Shown: positions 1-7,936 of the stretch, piece by piece | Layout: each line of letters opens with the position of its first letter | How positions within the stretch are numbered: the first letter of the stretch is position 1 | From: Gammaproteobacteria bacterium | GTDB taxonomy: Bacteria > Pseudomonadota > Gammaproteobacteria > Burkholderiales > Rhodocyclaceae | Direction of reading: 5' to 3' | NCBI GenBank assembly: GCA_018828385.1 | Contig: JAHJVE010000003.1 | Span: forward strand, 124,001-188,000 | DNA length: 64,000 bases | Notes under the pieces: generated by a model | Database searches by the model: none | Seen by the model: only the letters and a program-made list of their open reading frames with translations | Told to the model about the DNA's origin: nothing | Made by a program: the position numbers and the translations under genes

Positions 1-233
1 TCGGCGCGGCCGGGGATCGGCGGGCACAGGTAGCCGGCCGGAATGTCCCAGCCCTTGACGCCGTAGTGATGCATGAGGATCGCCCGGTTGAGCATTTTGA
101 CCGCGGTCGGGTTGGCGAAATCGATGCTTGGCGTGCCGGCAACGGTGGTCTTGATGTGCTTGGCGAGCGCGGCCGAGGTGGCGGCCAGGGCGGCGAAATC
201 GTAGCCAGCGGCGTTCTTGTTGCGGGGATGCAT
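1..233 (-). CDS. rlmF: 23S rRNA (adenine-1618-N6)-methyltransferase, 5' part only
   Basis: The minus strand reads from ATG at 233 to the window edge and gives the first 77 residues. They begin MHPRNKNAAGYDFAAL and continue with SIDFANPTAVKMLNRAIL, HHYGVKGWDIPAGYLCPPIPGR. This is the characteristic N-terminus of RlmF (YbiN), which methylates A1618 in the 23S rRNA loop. The S-adenosylmethionine-binding and catalytic NPPF-type motifs would lie beyond the edge and cannot be checked. A purine-rich ribosome-binding site (AAGGACC on the minus strand) lies just upstream. The gene is divergent from the AAA+ ATPase at 398, with a dispersed repeat in the gap. Confidence 0.88.
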   Translation of the reverse strand, partial: MHPRNKNAAGYDFAALAATSAALAKHIKTTVAGTPSIDFANPTAVKMLNRAILMHHYGVKGWDIPAGYLCPPIPGRA

Positions 234-310
234 GGTGGTCCTTCCTACAGCGGGGACGGGATTGTCCCACGAAAGTGTCGCCAACACGACAATGGCGGGT
301 TCGGCATGGC

Positions 311-347
311 TTTGATTTTTGGCTGTTTTTTCCAGTTGACCGTGGCG
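311..347 (+). repeat. dispersed T-tract/GTTGACCGT element, copy 1
   Basis: Copy of the window-wide element: TTTGATTTTTGG, then a TGTTTTTTCC tract, then the core AGTTGACCGTGG. The core has one mismatch (CCAG instead of CCGG). It sits in the divergent intergenic region between rlmF and the AAA+ ATPase. Confidence 0.8.
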
Positions 348-397
348 GCATGAAACTGGCTAGGGGCTAGCTATCGGACAACTCAGGGAGGCAGCCC

Positions 398-2104
398 ATG
401 AAGCTGCAAATCGACCGGCGGCACATCGAACCGATGATGCAGTCCTTTCCACGACTGGAATTCTTGCGCGAGCAGTTGCGCTTCGGCAATCGCGTCGAGG
501 TCTCGTTCAACCAGCTTGAGGACGGCGAACTGGATCTGCTGCAAAGCCTCTACGCGGCGGGCGACAGCGAGTTGCGGGCGCGGGCGGCGCAGATCGCCAC
601 CTTGCGCCAGGCGCTGCACGAAGGCGGCCGGCGCTTCGAGGCCGAGGAGCTGGAAATGGCCGTGCCGGCCATCGCCCGTTATCTGGCTGAAAATGCCTCG
701 CGCGGCTGGCTGTTTTCGGCCGGGATCACCGGCAAGCCGCTGGCCTATGTGGTGACGCGGCTTGATTTCACGCCGCCGTCCGAGGAAGAAACCGGCAAGA
801 TTTTCGTTGAACTCAAAGCCAACGCCAAGGCGCGGCTGGCGACGGCGACGCTGCGCATTTCCGGCCCCGACATCGCCGGCCGGACCATCCCCGAAGTCTT
901 TGCCACCAAGGGTTTCGTCAAGGAAACACCGGCCTTGCTGGCCAGCTACGACGAAGGCGTCGAGCGTTATTTCGACTGGCGCGGGCAATACGGCGCGCAG
1001 TTTTCCGGGACCGGTGTTGGTTACTTTGCCGAAAACCCGACGGCGACGCACCGCGATACCGATTACTCGCGCAAGGACATGATCATCCTCTCGTCGACCG
1101 GCAGCCCGGCCCGGCTGGTCAACGACGAGAGCATTCTCGGTGAGCGCGTGCTGGCGCTCGACGCAACGGGCGACATCATGGCCAAGTTCGTCCGCCGCGT
1201 GCAGCGCAATTCGCGGCTGTCCGGCAAGGAGGAGGCGGAGATCGAGGAAACCCAGGCCGGCATCGCCAAGGGCCTGTTCACCGAACTGCCTGTGCATTTC
1301 TACATGCTGATGTTCCACCTCGATCTGCACCATTACGTCTGGGTGCACGTCGATGACATGGAACCCTACGCCTACCAGCCGGAACTCAAGACCAAACTGG
1401 TCCTGCCGCCCGAGCAGACCGATCTGATCGACATCCTGACTGCCGAGATGGACGTGCTGATGGACGACATCGTTTCCGGCAAGTCGGGCGGGACGACCGT
1501 GTTGTGCGCCGGGCCACCCGGGGTGGGCAAGACGCTGACTGCCGAGGTGTATTCCGAGATCATCCGGCGGCCACTCTACCGGGTGCATTCCGGCCAGCTC
1601 GGCCTCAACGTGGCGGCGATGGAGGTGGCGCTCAAGGAAGTGCTGACCCGCGCCCAGCGCTGGGGGGCGGTCATGCTCATCGACGAGGCAGATGTTTACA
1701 TCAAGAAGCGCGACGACAACATCACGATGAACGCCGTCGTCGGCGTGTTTTTGCGCGTGCTCGAATACTTCAACGGCCTGCTTTTCCTGACCACCAACCG
1801 CGTCGACGACATCGACGAAGCCATTGTCTCGCGCTGCATCGCGTTGATCCGTTTTTACCCGCCGGATCGCGTCGACCGCAAGAAGATCTGGGGCGTCATG
1901 GCCGCGCAATTCGGGCTCAAATTAGCTCCGGAACTGCATGATCGCCTGCCCGATATTTTCCCGAAGGCGTCGGGTCGAGACATCAAAGGGCTGGCCAAGC
2001 TGGTGGCGAAATACTGCAGCCAGAAAGCCTTGCCGCCGACGGAAGATGTTTTCCGCCGCTGCTCGATGTTCCGTGCCATGGATCAGGCCGAGGTGCCGGC
2101 TTGA
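398..2104 (+). CDS. AAA+ family ATPase with a long uncharacterised N-terminal region
   Basis: A 568-residue soluble protein. Residues 1-350 match no domain I can name. Residues about 360-540 form an AAA+ module with Walker A GPPGVGKT (372-379), Walker B VMLIDEAD (about 425-432), a sensor-1 region LFLTTNRVDDID and an arginine-finger-like SRC. The small-domain segment PKASGRDIKGLAKLV follows. The fold is that of FtsH/proteasome-type AAA ATPases, but there is no protease or membrane segment, so it may be an unfoldase or remodelling factor with an unknown partner. ATG 398 follows a weak GGGAGG site at about 386-391. It stands alone and is convergent with the TPR gene, from which a repeat-built hairpin separates it. 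Confidence 0.75.
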   Translation: MKLQIDRRHIEPMMQSFPRLEFLREQLRFGNRVEVSFNQLEDGELDLLQSLYAAGDSELRARAAQIATLRQALHEGGRRFEAEELEMAVPAIARYLAENASRGWLFSAGITGKPLAYVVTRLDFTPPSEEETGKIFVELKANAKARLATATLRISGPDIAGRTIPEVFATKGFVKETPALLASYDEGVERYFDWRGQYGAQFSGTGVGYFAENPTATHRDTDYSRKDMIILSSTGSPARLVNDESILGERVLALDATGDIMAKFVRRVQRNSRLSGKEEAEIEETQAGIAKGLFTELPVHFYMLMFHLDLHHYVWVHVDDMEPYAYQPELKTKLVLPPEQTDLIDILTAEMDVLMDDIVSGKSGGTTVLCAGPPGVGKTLTAEVYSEIIRRPLYRVHSGQLGLNVAAMEVALKEVLTRAQRWGAVMLIDEADVYIKKRDDNITMNAVVGVFLRVLEYFNGLLFLTTNRVDDIDEAIVSRCIALIRFYPPDRVDRKKIWGVMAAQFGLKLAPELHDRLPDIFPKASGRDIKGLAKLVAKYCSQKALPPTEDVFRRCSMFRAMDQAEVPA

Positions 2105-2111
2105 AATTTCG

Positions 2112-2144
2112 TTTTTGACCGAAATTTCCGGTTGACCGTGGGAT
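2112..2144 (+). repeat. dispersed element, copy 2 (left half of an inverted pair)
   Basis: TTTTTGACCG, then AAATTTCC, then the core GGTTGACCGTGGGA, in plus orientation. It faces copy 3 head to head (core ends adjacent). Lies 8 bp after the stop of the AAA+ ATPase gene. Confidence 0.85.
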
Positions 2145-2160
2145 TGCTACGGTCAACCGG
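2128..2160. terminator. bidirectional hairpin built from two element cores
   Basis: Perfect 12-bp stem, CCGGTTGACCGT (2128-2139) against ACGGTCAACCGG (2149-2160), with a 9-nt loop. It lies exactly between the convergent stops of the AAA+ gene (2104) and the TPR gene (2176). There is no uninterrupted T-run straight after the stem on either strand, so termination is inferred from position and stem strength. Confidence 0.55.
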
Positions 2161-2180
2161 AGAAAATGGCAAAAATCAAA
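2147..2180 (-). repeat. dispersed element, copy 3 (right half of an inverted pair)
   Basis: Minus-strand copy: core GGTTGACCGTAGCA preceded by a T-rich stretch (the plus strand shows AGAAAATGGCAAAAATC). Its distal end overlaps the stop codon of the TPR gene at 2176-2178. Confidence 0.85.
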
Positions 2181-2640
2181 CCGCGAGCAGCGTTTCGTCG
2201 ATCAGGGCGGCAATCACCGAGCCGCCGACGCCGTCTTCCGGGTCCAAAGCCAGCACGCGCTTGATCGCCACTTCGGCCTGGGCCGGTTGGCCGTTGCGCA
2301 GATGGATGAAGGCCAAGCCCTTGAGCGCAGCCAGCGCACTGCCGGGAGCGGCTTGCCAGAGCAGCCAGTTGTCGGACAGGTCGGCTTGCCGGGCGGCGGC
2401 AGCGACCCAGCCTTGGGCGGCGCTCAGCGCCTTGTCGAATTGCCGACAGCGGTTGTAGTGTTTGACTAGGCAGCGGTGTGCCGGCAGGGCATCCGGGGCC
2501 AGGGCAAGGGCGGTCAGGAAGGCGTTTTCGGCCAGCTCCGGATGGGTGAAATGGGCGGCAACGCCTTGTTGCAGCAGGTGGTCTACGGCCGGCGGCAGTT
2601 GGCCGAAGTCGAGTTTGTCGTCGTTATCGAATGCGTTCAT
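2176..2640 (-). CDS. small tetratricopeptide-repeat protein
   Basis: 154 residues, no signal peptide or membrane segment. Alanine- and leucine-rich helical repeats are visible: LAENAFLTALALAPDALPAHRCLVKHYNRCRQFDKAL and later LKGLAFIHLRNGQPAQAEVAIKRVLALDPEDG. These fit two or three TPR units separated by a less regular segment. TPR proteins of this size act as adaptors; no partner is evident. ATG 2640 is the first good start. The gene is convergent with the AAA+ ATPase, and its stop codon lies inside a dispersed element. Function unknown. Confidence 0.7.
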   Translation of the reverse strand: MNAFDNDDKLDFGQLPPAVDHLLQQGVAAHFTHPELAENAFLTALALAPDALPAHRCLVKHYNRCRQFDKALSAAQGWVAAAARQADLSDNWLLWQAAPGSALAALKGLAFIHLRNGQPAQAEVAIKRVLALDPEDGVGGSVIAALIDETLLAV

Positions 2641-2723
2641 GGTGATTGCTGTCAGGATTGCGGTATTTCCGGGTAAGCAACAAGCATGCGCAGATTTTGT
2701 TGAGCACTTTCCAGGGAGCTTCC

Positions 2724-3029
2724 ATGTTTCTCGCCATGAACCGTTTTCGCATCGCGCTCGGCAAGGAGGACGATTTCGTCGCCCACTGGCGCAACCGCAA
2801 CAGCTACCTCAGCGAGGTGCCCGGCTTCGTCTCCTTCAACCTGTTGCGCGGCGATACCACCGAAGAACGCACGTTGTTCGCCTCGCACACGGTCTGGGAA
2901 TCCGAGCAGGCCTTCGCCGACTGGACGCAGTCCGACGCCTTCCGCAAGGCGCACATGCAGGCCGGCCAGTCGCCGCGCGATTTCTACCTCGGTCCGCCGC
3001 AACTGGAGTTGTTCGAAGCCGTGCTTTAG
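2724..3029 (+). CDS. antibiotic biosynthesis monooxygenase (ABM) domain protein
   Basis: 101 residues forming one ferredoxin-like ABM/dimeric alpha-beta barrel domain: MFLAMNRFRIALGKEDDF, PGFVSFNLLRGD, FASHTVWESEQAFADWTQSDAFRKAH. The family includes quinol monooxygenases and IsdG/HmoB-type haem-degrading enzymes. The pattern here is closest to the haem-degrading branch, but substrate assignment is inference. ATG 2724 has a GGGAG site at 2714-2718 and begins the conserved domain. The 3' end overlaps the stop of nnrS on the opposite strand by 4 bp. Confidence 0.7.
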   Translation: MFLAMNRFRIALGKEDDFVAHWRNRNSYLSEVPGFVSFNLLRGDTTEERTLFASHTVWESEQAFADWTQSDAFRKAHMQAGQSPRDFYLGPPQLELFEAVL

Positions 3030-4186
3030 TGTTCGCGGCCGTCGATACGCGGCTGGAGGAGAATCGGAATGTAGCGCCAGGCGAGGATGCCGAAGGCGAT
3101 GAACCAGCAGGTCGCCGACAGGTGTATCCAGCCGAGATAGGCGGCCGGGGCAAATTGCGGGGCGACGACGCGGGCGAGCAGGGCGACGAGCATGATGATC
3201 AGCACCAGCTTGTCGCCACCATCGAAGGTGACCTTGCGCCCGGTATGGCCCTTGGAAATGCGCACGATCATGCCCGGAATGACCAGGCCCATGGCGCCGA
3301 AGGTGAATAAATGGACGGACACCGAGCCGATCCAGACAAAGCTCATGACGTGGCCGAGCGCCTCGATCAAAAGCTGGGCGACGATGCACAGATAGCCGAT
3401 GTACATGACGCCGATGTCGAGACGCTTGAAGGCCTGCTGCGGTTTCCAGAAAACGAAGCGGATCGCCAGCAGCACCGCCAGCCCCAGCGAGATTGCTGCG
3501 GTCAACGGGCGGGGCAGGGCAAATTCCAGAATCAGGACGAGGCCGAGCGCCTTGATGGCCATGTCCAGCCCCGGATGGCGCAGGATCTGCGCCTGGAAGG
3601 CAGCCTTCATGAAACCGGTCAGCGTCCGTTCGAGCATGACCAGGAAGGCCAGGCGAAAGAGCGCCATGGCCATGCTGTAGCCGGCCGTGAAGTCGCCACC
3701 TTCGAGCATCCAGTATTTGGCCAGCAGAAAGCCGGGCAACATGATCAGGAAAAAAGCGTTATCGCGGTAGCTGTCCGCGTCGCGATGGCGGATCAGCGTC
3801 CACAGCAGCATGGCCACGATGCTGCCGAGAAAGAGGTTGTTACTGAGCAGGAACAAGACTTTCGGCCAGCTTCCGCCAAAGCTCATGCCGATCCGCTCGA
3901 TGATCCAGGCGGCAGCCAGCAGCATGAGCGCCGGACCGTGGTAGCCGCGGATATTGACCCAGTTCTTGGTCGAGGTCAGCAGGAAGCCACCGAGCACCGC
4001 CCAGCCGAAACCGAAGAACATTTCGTGGGCGTGCCACTGGACGGAGGTGAAGCTGGCGGCCGGGGCCGCCACGGCACCACTGAAAATCAGCGCCCAGGCG
4101 AGCGGCAGGAGCATCCCGGCCAGGCAGGCCAGGGCGAAGAATGGCCGGAAACCGACGAGCCAGAACGGGTGAGTTGAGAAACGCAT
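3026..4186 (-). CDS. nnrS: NnrS family haem-copper membrane protein
   Basis: 386 residues with about twelve hydrophobic segments across the whole length. The N-terminus MRFSTHPFWLVGFRPFFALACLAGML and the motif QWHAHEMFFGFGWAVLGGFLLTSTKNW are hallmarks of NnrS. Histidines in HAHEMFFG and in the later VHLFTFGAMGLVIPGMIVRISKGHTGR segment are probable metal ligands. NnrS proteins are linked to denitrification and nitric-oxide or nitrosative-stress tolerance and are often under NNR/DNR control. No clear NNR/FNR box was found upstream. The next gene encodes nitronate monooxygenase and is divergent. Confidence 0.9.
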   Translation of the reverse strand: MRFSTHPFWLVGFRPFFALACLAGMLLPLAWALIFSGAVAAPAASFTSVQWHAHEMFFGFGWAVLGGFLLTSTKNWVNIRGYHGPALMLLAAAWIIERIGMSFGGSWPKVLFLLSNNLFLGSIVAMLLWTLIRHRDADSYRDNAFFLIMLPGFLLAKYWMLEGGDFTAGYSMAMALFRLAFLVMLERTLTGFMKAAFQAQILRHPGLDMAIKALGLVLILEFALPRPLTAAISLGLAVLLAIRFVFWKPQQAFKRLDIGVMYIGYLCIVAQLLIEALGHVMSFVWIGSVSVHLFTFGAMGLVIPGMIVRISKGHTGRKVTFDGGDKLVLIIMLVALLARVVAPQFAPAAYLGWIHLSATCWFIAFGILAWRYIPILLQPRIDGREH

Positions 4187-4347
4187 GTGAACCTATTGCC
4201 AGGGAATCGATCGAAGTGGCAAGTTTAGCCACAGTCGGCTGGGCGAAACTTGATTTATCCCCGGCTCTTCAAGCATCGGTCTTAACAATGGCGTAAAATC
4301 CGCCACTTGGCCGTGAGCGAGGGGACCGGCCGGTATTCATAAGGAAA

Positions 4348-5595
4348 ATGATGAAGCGTGTGGACGATTTCCGCTTGCGCCTTGGCAAGCACGAGCTAGT
4401 ACCAATCATGATCGGCGGCATGGGAGTGGATATTTCCAGTGCCGATCTGGCTGTCGAGGTAGCCCGTCTGGGCGGCGTCGGCCACATTTCCGATGCGATG
4501 ATCAAGACCGTCTCGGACCGTCGCTACAAGACCAAATTCGTCAAGGACAAGCTCGCGCTTTACAAGTACAACGTCGAGAACGAAGACAAGTCGGACGTCA
4601 AATTCGATCTCGGCAAGCTGGTCGAAGCGACCCGTCTGCACGTTGAAGAGGCCATGTCGCGCAAGACCGGCAGCGGCATGATCTTCATCAACTGCATGGA
4701 AAAGCTGACCATGAACGCCCCGAAAGAGACGCTCAAGGTCCGCATGGAAGCGGCGATGGATGCCGGCATCGAAGGCATCACGCTGGCCGCCGGCCTGCAC
4801 CTAGGCTCCTTTGCGCTAATCGAAGAACACCCGCGTTTCCGCGACGTCCAGCTCGGCATCATCGTTTCCTCGGTGCGCGCTCTGCAACTGTTCCTGAAAA
4901 AGAGTTTGCGCACCGGTCGTTTGCCCGACTACATCGTGGTCGAAGGCCCGCTGGCCGGCGGTCACCTCGGCTTCGGCATGGACTGGGCGCAGTACGACCT
5001 GGCGACCATCGTCGCCGAAGTGATGCTGTTCCTGAAGAACGAGCACCTCGATATTCCGGTCATTCCGGCCGGCGGTATCTTTACCGGCTCCGATGCGACC
5101 GCCTTCCTTGAAGCCGGCGCTGCCGCCGTCCAGGTGGCCACCCGCTTTACCGTCTCGGAAGAGTGCGGCCTGCCGGAGAAGGTCAAGCAGGAATACTTCA
5201 AGGCCAGCGAAGACGACATCGAGGTCAACCAGATCTCCCCGACCGGCTACCCGATGCGCATGATCAAGAGCAGCCCTGGCATCGGCGACGGCATCCGTCC
5301 GAACTGCGAAGCCTACGGCTATCTGCTCGACGCCAACGGCAAGTGCGCCTACGTCACTTCCTACAATCGCGAAGTGGCCCTGCATCCCGGTGCTCGCAAG
5401 ATCGCAGTGATGGACAAGACCTGCCTGTGCACCCACATGCGCAACTTTGACATCTGGACCTGCGGCCAACTGACCTACCGCCTCAAGGACACGACGCGCA
5501 AGGCGGCCGATGGCAGTTATCAGCTGCTGACGGCAGAACATATTTTCAAGGACTATCAGTTCAGCACTGAACAGAAAATCGCCTTGCCGGAATAA
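4348..5595 (+). CDS. nitronate monooxygenase (2-nitropropane dioxygenase family)
   Basis: 415 residues with a TIM-barrel FMN enzyme pattern: PIMIGGMGVDISSADLAVEVARLGGVGHIS at the N-terminus, VEGPLAGGHLGFG in the middle, and the phosphate-binding VIPAGGIFTGSDATAFLEAGAAAVQVATRF. Family members oxidise alkyl nitronates and detoxify propionate-3-nitronate. The C-terminal extension (KTCLCTHMRNFDIWTCG) is cysteine-rich and unusual compared with the short bacterial enzymes. It may bind metal, but that is inference. AAGGAAA at 4340-4346 precedes two consecutive ATGs (4348, 4351), either of which could be used. Confidence 0.82.
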   Translation: MMKRVDDFRLRLGKHELVPIMIGGMGVDISSADLAVEVARLGGVGHISDAMIKTVSDRRYKTKFVKDKLALYKYNVENEDKSDVKFDLGKLVEATRLHVEEAMSRKTGSGMIFINCMEKLTMNAPKETLKVRMEAAMDAGIEGITLAAGLHLGSFALIEEHPRFRDVQLGIIVSSVRALQLFLKKSLRTGRLPDYIVVEGPLAGGHLGFGMDWAQYDLATIVAEVMLFLKNEHLDIPVIPAGGIFTGSDATAFLEAGAAAVQVATRFTVSEECGLPEKVKQEYFKASEDDIEVNQISPTGYPMRMIKSSPGIGDGIRPNCEAYGYLLDANGKCAYVTSYNREVALHPGARKIAVMDKTCLCTHMRNFDIWTCGQLTYRLKDTTRKAADGSYQLLTAEHIFKDYQFSTEQKIALPE

Positions 5596-5669
5596 CCGCT
5601 CGCCGGGCAACGCGGGAATCAGGGTTTCCGCGTCTTCGATCCGCTTCGCGCGCTGACGAAAATATCGAC

Positions 5670-6893
5670 ATGATTGCCAAATTGTTTCGCCCGCTGGCGC
5701 CGGTCGGTTTGCCCGGTAAATTGCTCCTCGGCATCGTCGCCTCGGCTGTCCTCTCCCTCGCCTCACCAGCCATTGCTCAGTCGACTTCCGCTTTCAGCCT
5801 GAACGGATTCGGGACCTTCGGCCTGGCCCGGACAACGACCGACGACGTCGAGTTCGTTCGCGATATTTCACAGGCCCGGGGTGTCGGCTCGGAGTGGAGT
5901 GCATTGATCGACAGCGTGCTCGGCCTGCAAGCGGCCTGGCGCGTCACTCCGCATCTGGAGGCCGTCGTTCAGGCGACCAGTCGCTATCGCTACGACAGGA
6001 CATTTACGCCGGATATTTCCTGGGGTTTCGTCAAGTACAACCCGACGCCCAATCTGAGTCTGCGGGCCGGACGACTGGGCACGGAATTCTTCATGATGGC
6101 CGATTCGCGCTGGGTCGGTTACTCCTTTCTGACCGTTCGCCCGTCCGGCGATTTCTTCTGGTATCTGCCCTTCTACAGCATTCACGGAGCTGATGCGGCA
6201 ATCAGCGTGCCGCTTGGCGAAAACATACTGCGGGCAAAAGCCTTTTATGGCCATTCCGATGGCCGGATTCCCCTGGCCGACCAGCAATGGGACATCGCCG
6301 GTTCCCCCATGGTCGGCGCCTTTCTTGAGTACCAGTACGGACCCTGGCTGGCACGGGCGAGCTACGCCAATATCGAGTTCAAGAACGACCTGCCCATCGC
6401 GCCTGTCTTGAAGAGTGCATTGGGCATCGACCTTTCCGCTCAGGATGCAGCTTTCCTGGCGACGCGCGATACGCGAACCCACTATTACTCGCTGGGCCTC
6501 GTTTACGATCAGGGGCCCTGGCAGGCGCAGTTGATGCTGAACCATATCGAGCAGGGAAGCAATGCGCTGCAATGTTCCGATGGCGGTTACGCGCTGCTCG
6601 GTTACCGGATCGGTGAAGTGACGCCTTATCTGGGTTATTCCTGGGTGCTGTCCAAGGCGCGCGGCACCGGCCCCAGCGCCATTACCGCCTACGTCATGCA
6701 GGATTCCCGTTCCGATCAGCAAACGACGTTTGCCGGACTGCGCTGGGATGTCGTCCGCAATGTCGCGCTAAAGGCCCAGTGGGATGCCATCAATGGCGAT
6801 TCATCTTCACTCTTCCCTTATCGTCAGGATAACCGGGCGCGCTGGGATGGCCGCATGAATGTCTTCTCCTTGACCCTGGATTTTGTCTTCTGA
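5670..6893 (+). CDS. outer-membrane beta-barrel (porin-like) protein
   Basis: 407 residues with a long signal peptide (hydrophobic core LLLGIVASAVLSLASPAIAQ, cleavage after AQ near 37). Then come alternating amphipathic strands such as LNGFGTFGLART, LEAVVQATSRYR, LSLRAGRLGTEFFM and YYSLGLVYDQGPWQAQLML. The last residues, MNVFSLTLDFVF, end in phenylalanine, the classical outer-membrane barrel signature. The gene ends 4 bp before the start of a periplasmic PstS-like protein, so they are probably translated from one message. Substrate unknown. Possible roles are passive uptake or a porin-plus-binding-protein sensory unit. Confidence 0.75.
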   Translation: MIAKLFRPLAPVGLPGKLLLGIVASAVLSLASPAIAQSTSAFSLNGFGTFGLARTTTDDVEFVRDISQARGVGSEWSALIDSVLGLQAAWRVTPHLEAVVQATSRYRYDRTFTPDISWGFVKYNPTPNLSLRAGRLGTEFFMMADSRWVGYSFLTVRPSGDFFWYLPFYSIHGADAAISVPLGENILRAKAFYGHSDGRIPLADQQWDIAGSPMVGAFLEYQYGPWLARASYANIEFKNDLPIAPVLKSALGIDLSAQDAAFLATRDTRTHYYSLGLVYDQGPWQAQLMLNHIEQGSNALQCSDGGYALLGYRIGEVTPYLGYSWVLSKARGTGPSAITAYVMQDSRSDQQTTFAGLRWDVVRNVALKAQWDAINGDSSSLFPYRQDNRARWDGRMNVFSLTLDFVF

Positions 6894-6897
6894 AATC

Positions 6898-7335
6898 ATG
6901 CCGTTTCGTCGCCTGATCCTTCTCTGTTCGCTCTTCCTGCTGCTGGCTCAGCCGGCCGCAGAGGTGCGGGCCGAGCTGGTGGTCGTCGTCAATGCCCGCT
7001 GTGGTGTGGCGGCGATGACGCGCAACGAGGTCGTCAACATCTTTTTTGGTCGTAACCACCAGTACTTCAACGGCATCGAGGCCCAGCCGGTCGATCTTCC
7101 GGATGGACATCCCGACAGAAAACGTTTCTATGGCTTGCTGGTCGGCAAGGACCTGTCCGAGGTCAATGCCTACTGGTCAAGGCAGCTCTTTTCCGGGCGC
7201 ATGCAGCCACCGGTCAAGGTGAATTCGGCTGAAGAGGTCTTGAAGTGGGTCGTCTCGCATCCAGGGGGTATCGGTTTTGTCGATTTGGCCAAGGCCGATG
7301 CGCGGGTTCGCGTGGTTTACGAGCTGACACCATAA
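6898..7335 (+). CDS. periplasmic PstS-like (phosphate ABC type) binding protein, small
   Basis: 145 residues. A signal peptide (LILLCSLFLLLAQPAAEVRA) precedes LVVVVNARCGVAAMTRNEVVNIFFGRNHQYFNGI, DLPDGHPDRKRFYGLLVGKDLSEVNAYWSRQLFSG and HPGGIGFVDLA. These are typical of the short PBP-like family related to PstS, with half the length of a true PstS. ATG 6898 is preferred because it starts the signal peptide; an upstream ATG at 6883 overlaps the porin gene. No transporter permease is nearby, so a sensory or storage role with the preceding porin is more likely than ABC uptake. Confidence 0.7.
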   Translation: MPFRRLILLCSLFLLLAQPAAEVRAELVVVVNARCGVAAMTRNEVVNIFFGRNHQYFNGIEAQPVDLPDGHPDRKRFYGLLVGKDLSEVNAYWSRQLFSGRMQPPVKVNSAEEVLKWVVSHPGGIGFVDLAKADARVRVVYELTP

Positions 7336-7351
7336 AAAATCAGGTAATTCA

Positions 7352-7423
7352 TTGAACGTTGAGCTAATCGGTATGGTCATCATCTTTGTGGCCATTGCGG
7401 TGATTGTCATCAAGCTGGGGTAA
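7352..7423 (+). CDS. possible 23-residue single-span membrane peptide
   Basis: TTG at 7352 opens a 23-codon frame ending TAA 7421-7423. It reads LNVELIGM then VIIFVAIAVIVIKLG, almost entirely a transmembrane helix with a basic C-terminal end. An AGGT site lies about 7 nt upstream. It falls between the PstS-like gene and the CBS gene. Small single-span peptides are common in such operons, but coding is unproven and the start is not ATG. Confidence 0.4.
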   Translation: MNVELIGMVIIFVAIAVIVIKLG

Positions 7424-7498
7424 TCTTCGCATGTGCTGTGTGCAGCCTGGGTGATCAGGAGCGCATCGCGGATTTTTACAATAACGCAGGAGACAAAC

Positions 7499-7936
7499 AT
7501 GCCAAATCGAATTATCAGCAATATCATCGCCGGCCAAACCGTCGTATCGGCCGCCAAGGAAAACTCTGTCCGCTCAGCTTGCAGCCTGATGGCCCAGAAA
7601 CGTATCGGTGCCTTGTTGGTCGTCGAGAGTAACCGGATCGTCGGCATCTTCACCGAGCGCGATGCGCTCAACAAGGTACTGGCCGGCAATCTGGATCCGG
7701 ATAAAACCACGCTGGAACAGGTCATGGTCGCCAATCCGCAGACGATTCGCGCCGACAAACCCCTCGGCTACGCCCTGCAATTCATGGTTGATGGTGGTTT
7801 TCGCCATGTCCCGGTGGTTGATCAGAATGGTGCGCCGGTGGGCATGGTATCGGCTCGCGATGCCCTGGGGCAGGACATGGTCCAGCTCGAGCGCGACCTG
7901 AAATTCAGGGAGCATCTCGAGGAAAATATCGCCTAA
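7499..7936 (+). CDS. CBS-domain pair protein
   Basis: 145 residues made of two tandem CBS motifs. The first (about 20-65) has QKRIGALLVVESNRIVGIFTERDAL; the second (about 85-130) has GGFRHVPVVDQNGAPVGMVSARDAL. CBS pairs bind adenine nucleotides and act as energy sensors. ATG 7499 follows a strong GCAGGAGA site at 7487-7494. The gene's last bases overlap the convergent truC stop by 4 bp. No fused catalytic domain is present, so its target is unknown. Confidence 0.85.
   Translation: MPNRIISNIIAGQTVVSAAKENSVRSACSLMAQKRIGALLVVESNRIVGIFTERDALNKVLAGNLDPDKTTLEQVMVANPQTIRADKPLGYALQFMVDGGFRHVPVVDQNGAPVGMVSARDALGQDMVQLERDLKFREHLEENIA

Noticed and set aside
383-1909. A 508-codon open frame antisense to the AAA+ ATPase, and similar long frames such as 14890-16692 (minus) and 56627-58561 (minus)
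   Set aside because: They mirror genuine, family-recognisable genes on the other strand, have low-complexity Arg/His/Gln-rich translations and no plausible start context. High GC content produces such frames.
3498-3508. GCGGTCAACGGG inside nnrS as a further motif copy
   Set aside because: Core mismatch and no T/A tracts beside it.
4250-4260. TTGATTTATCC upstream of nnrS as an FNR/NNR box
   Set aside because: Only the left half-site matches; the right half ATCAA is absent.
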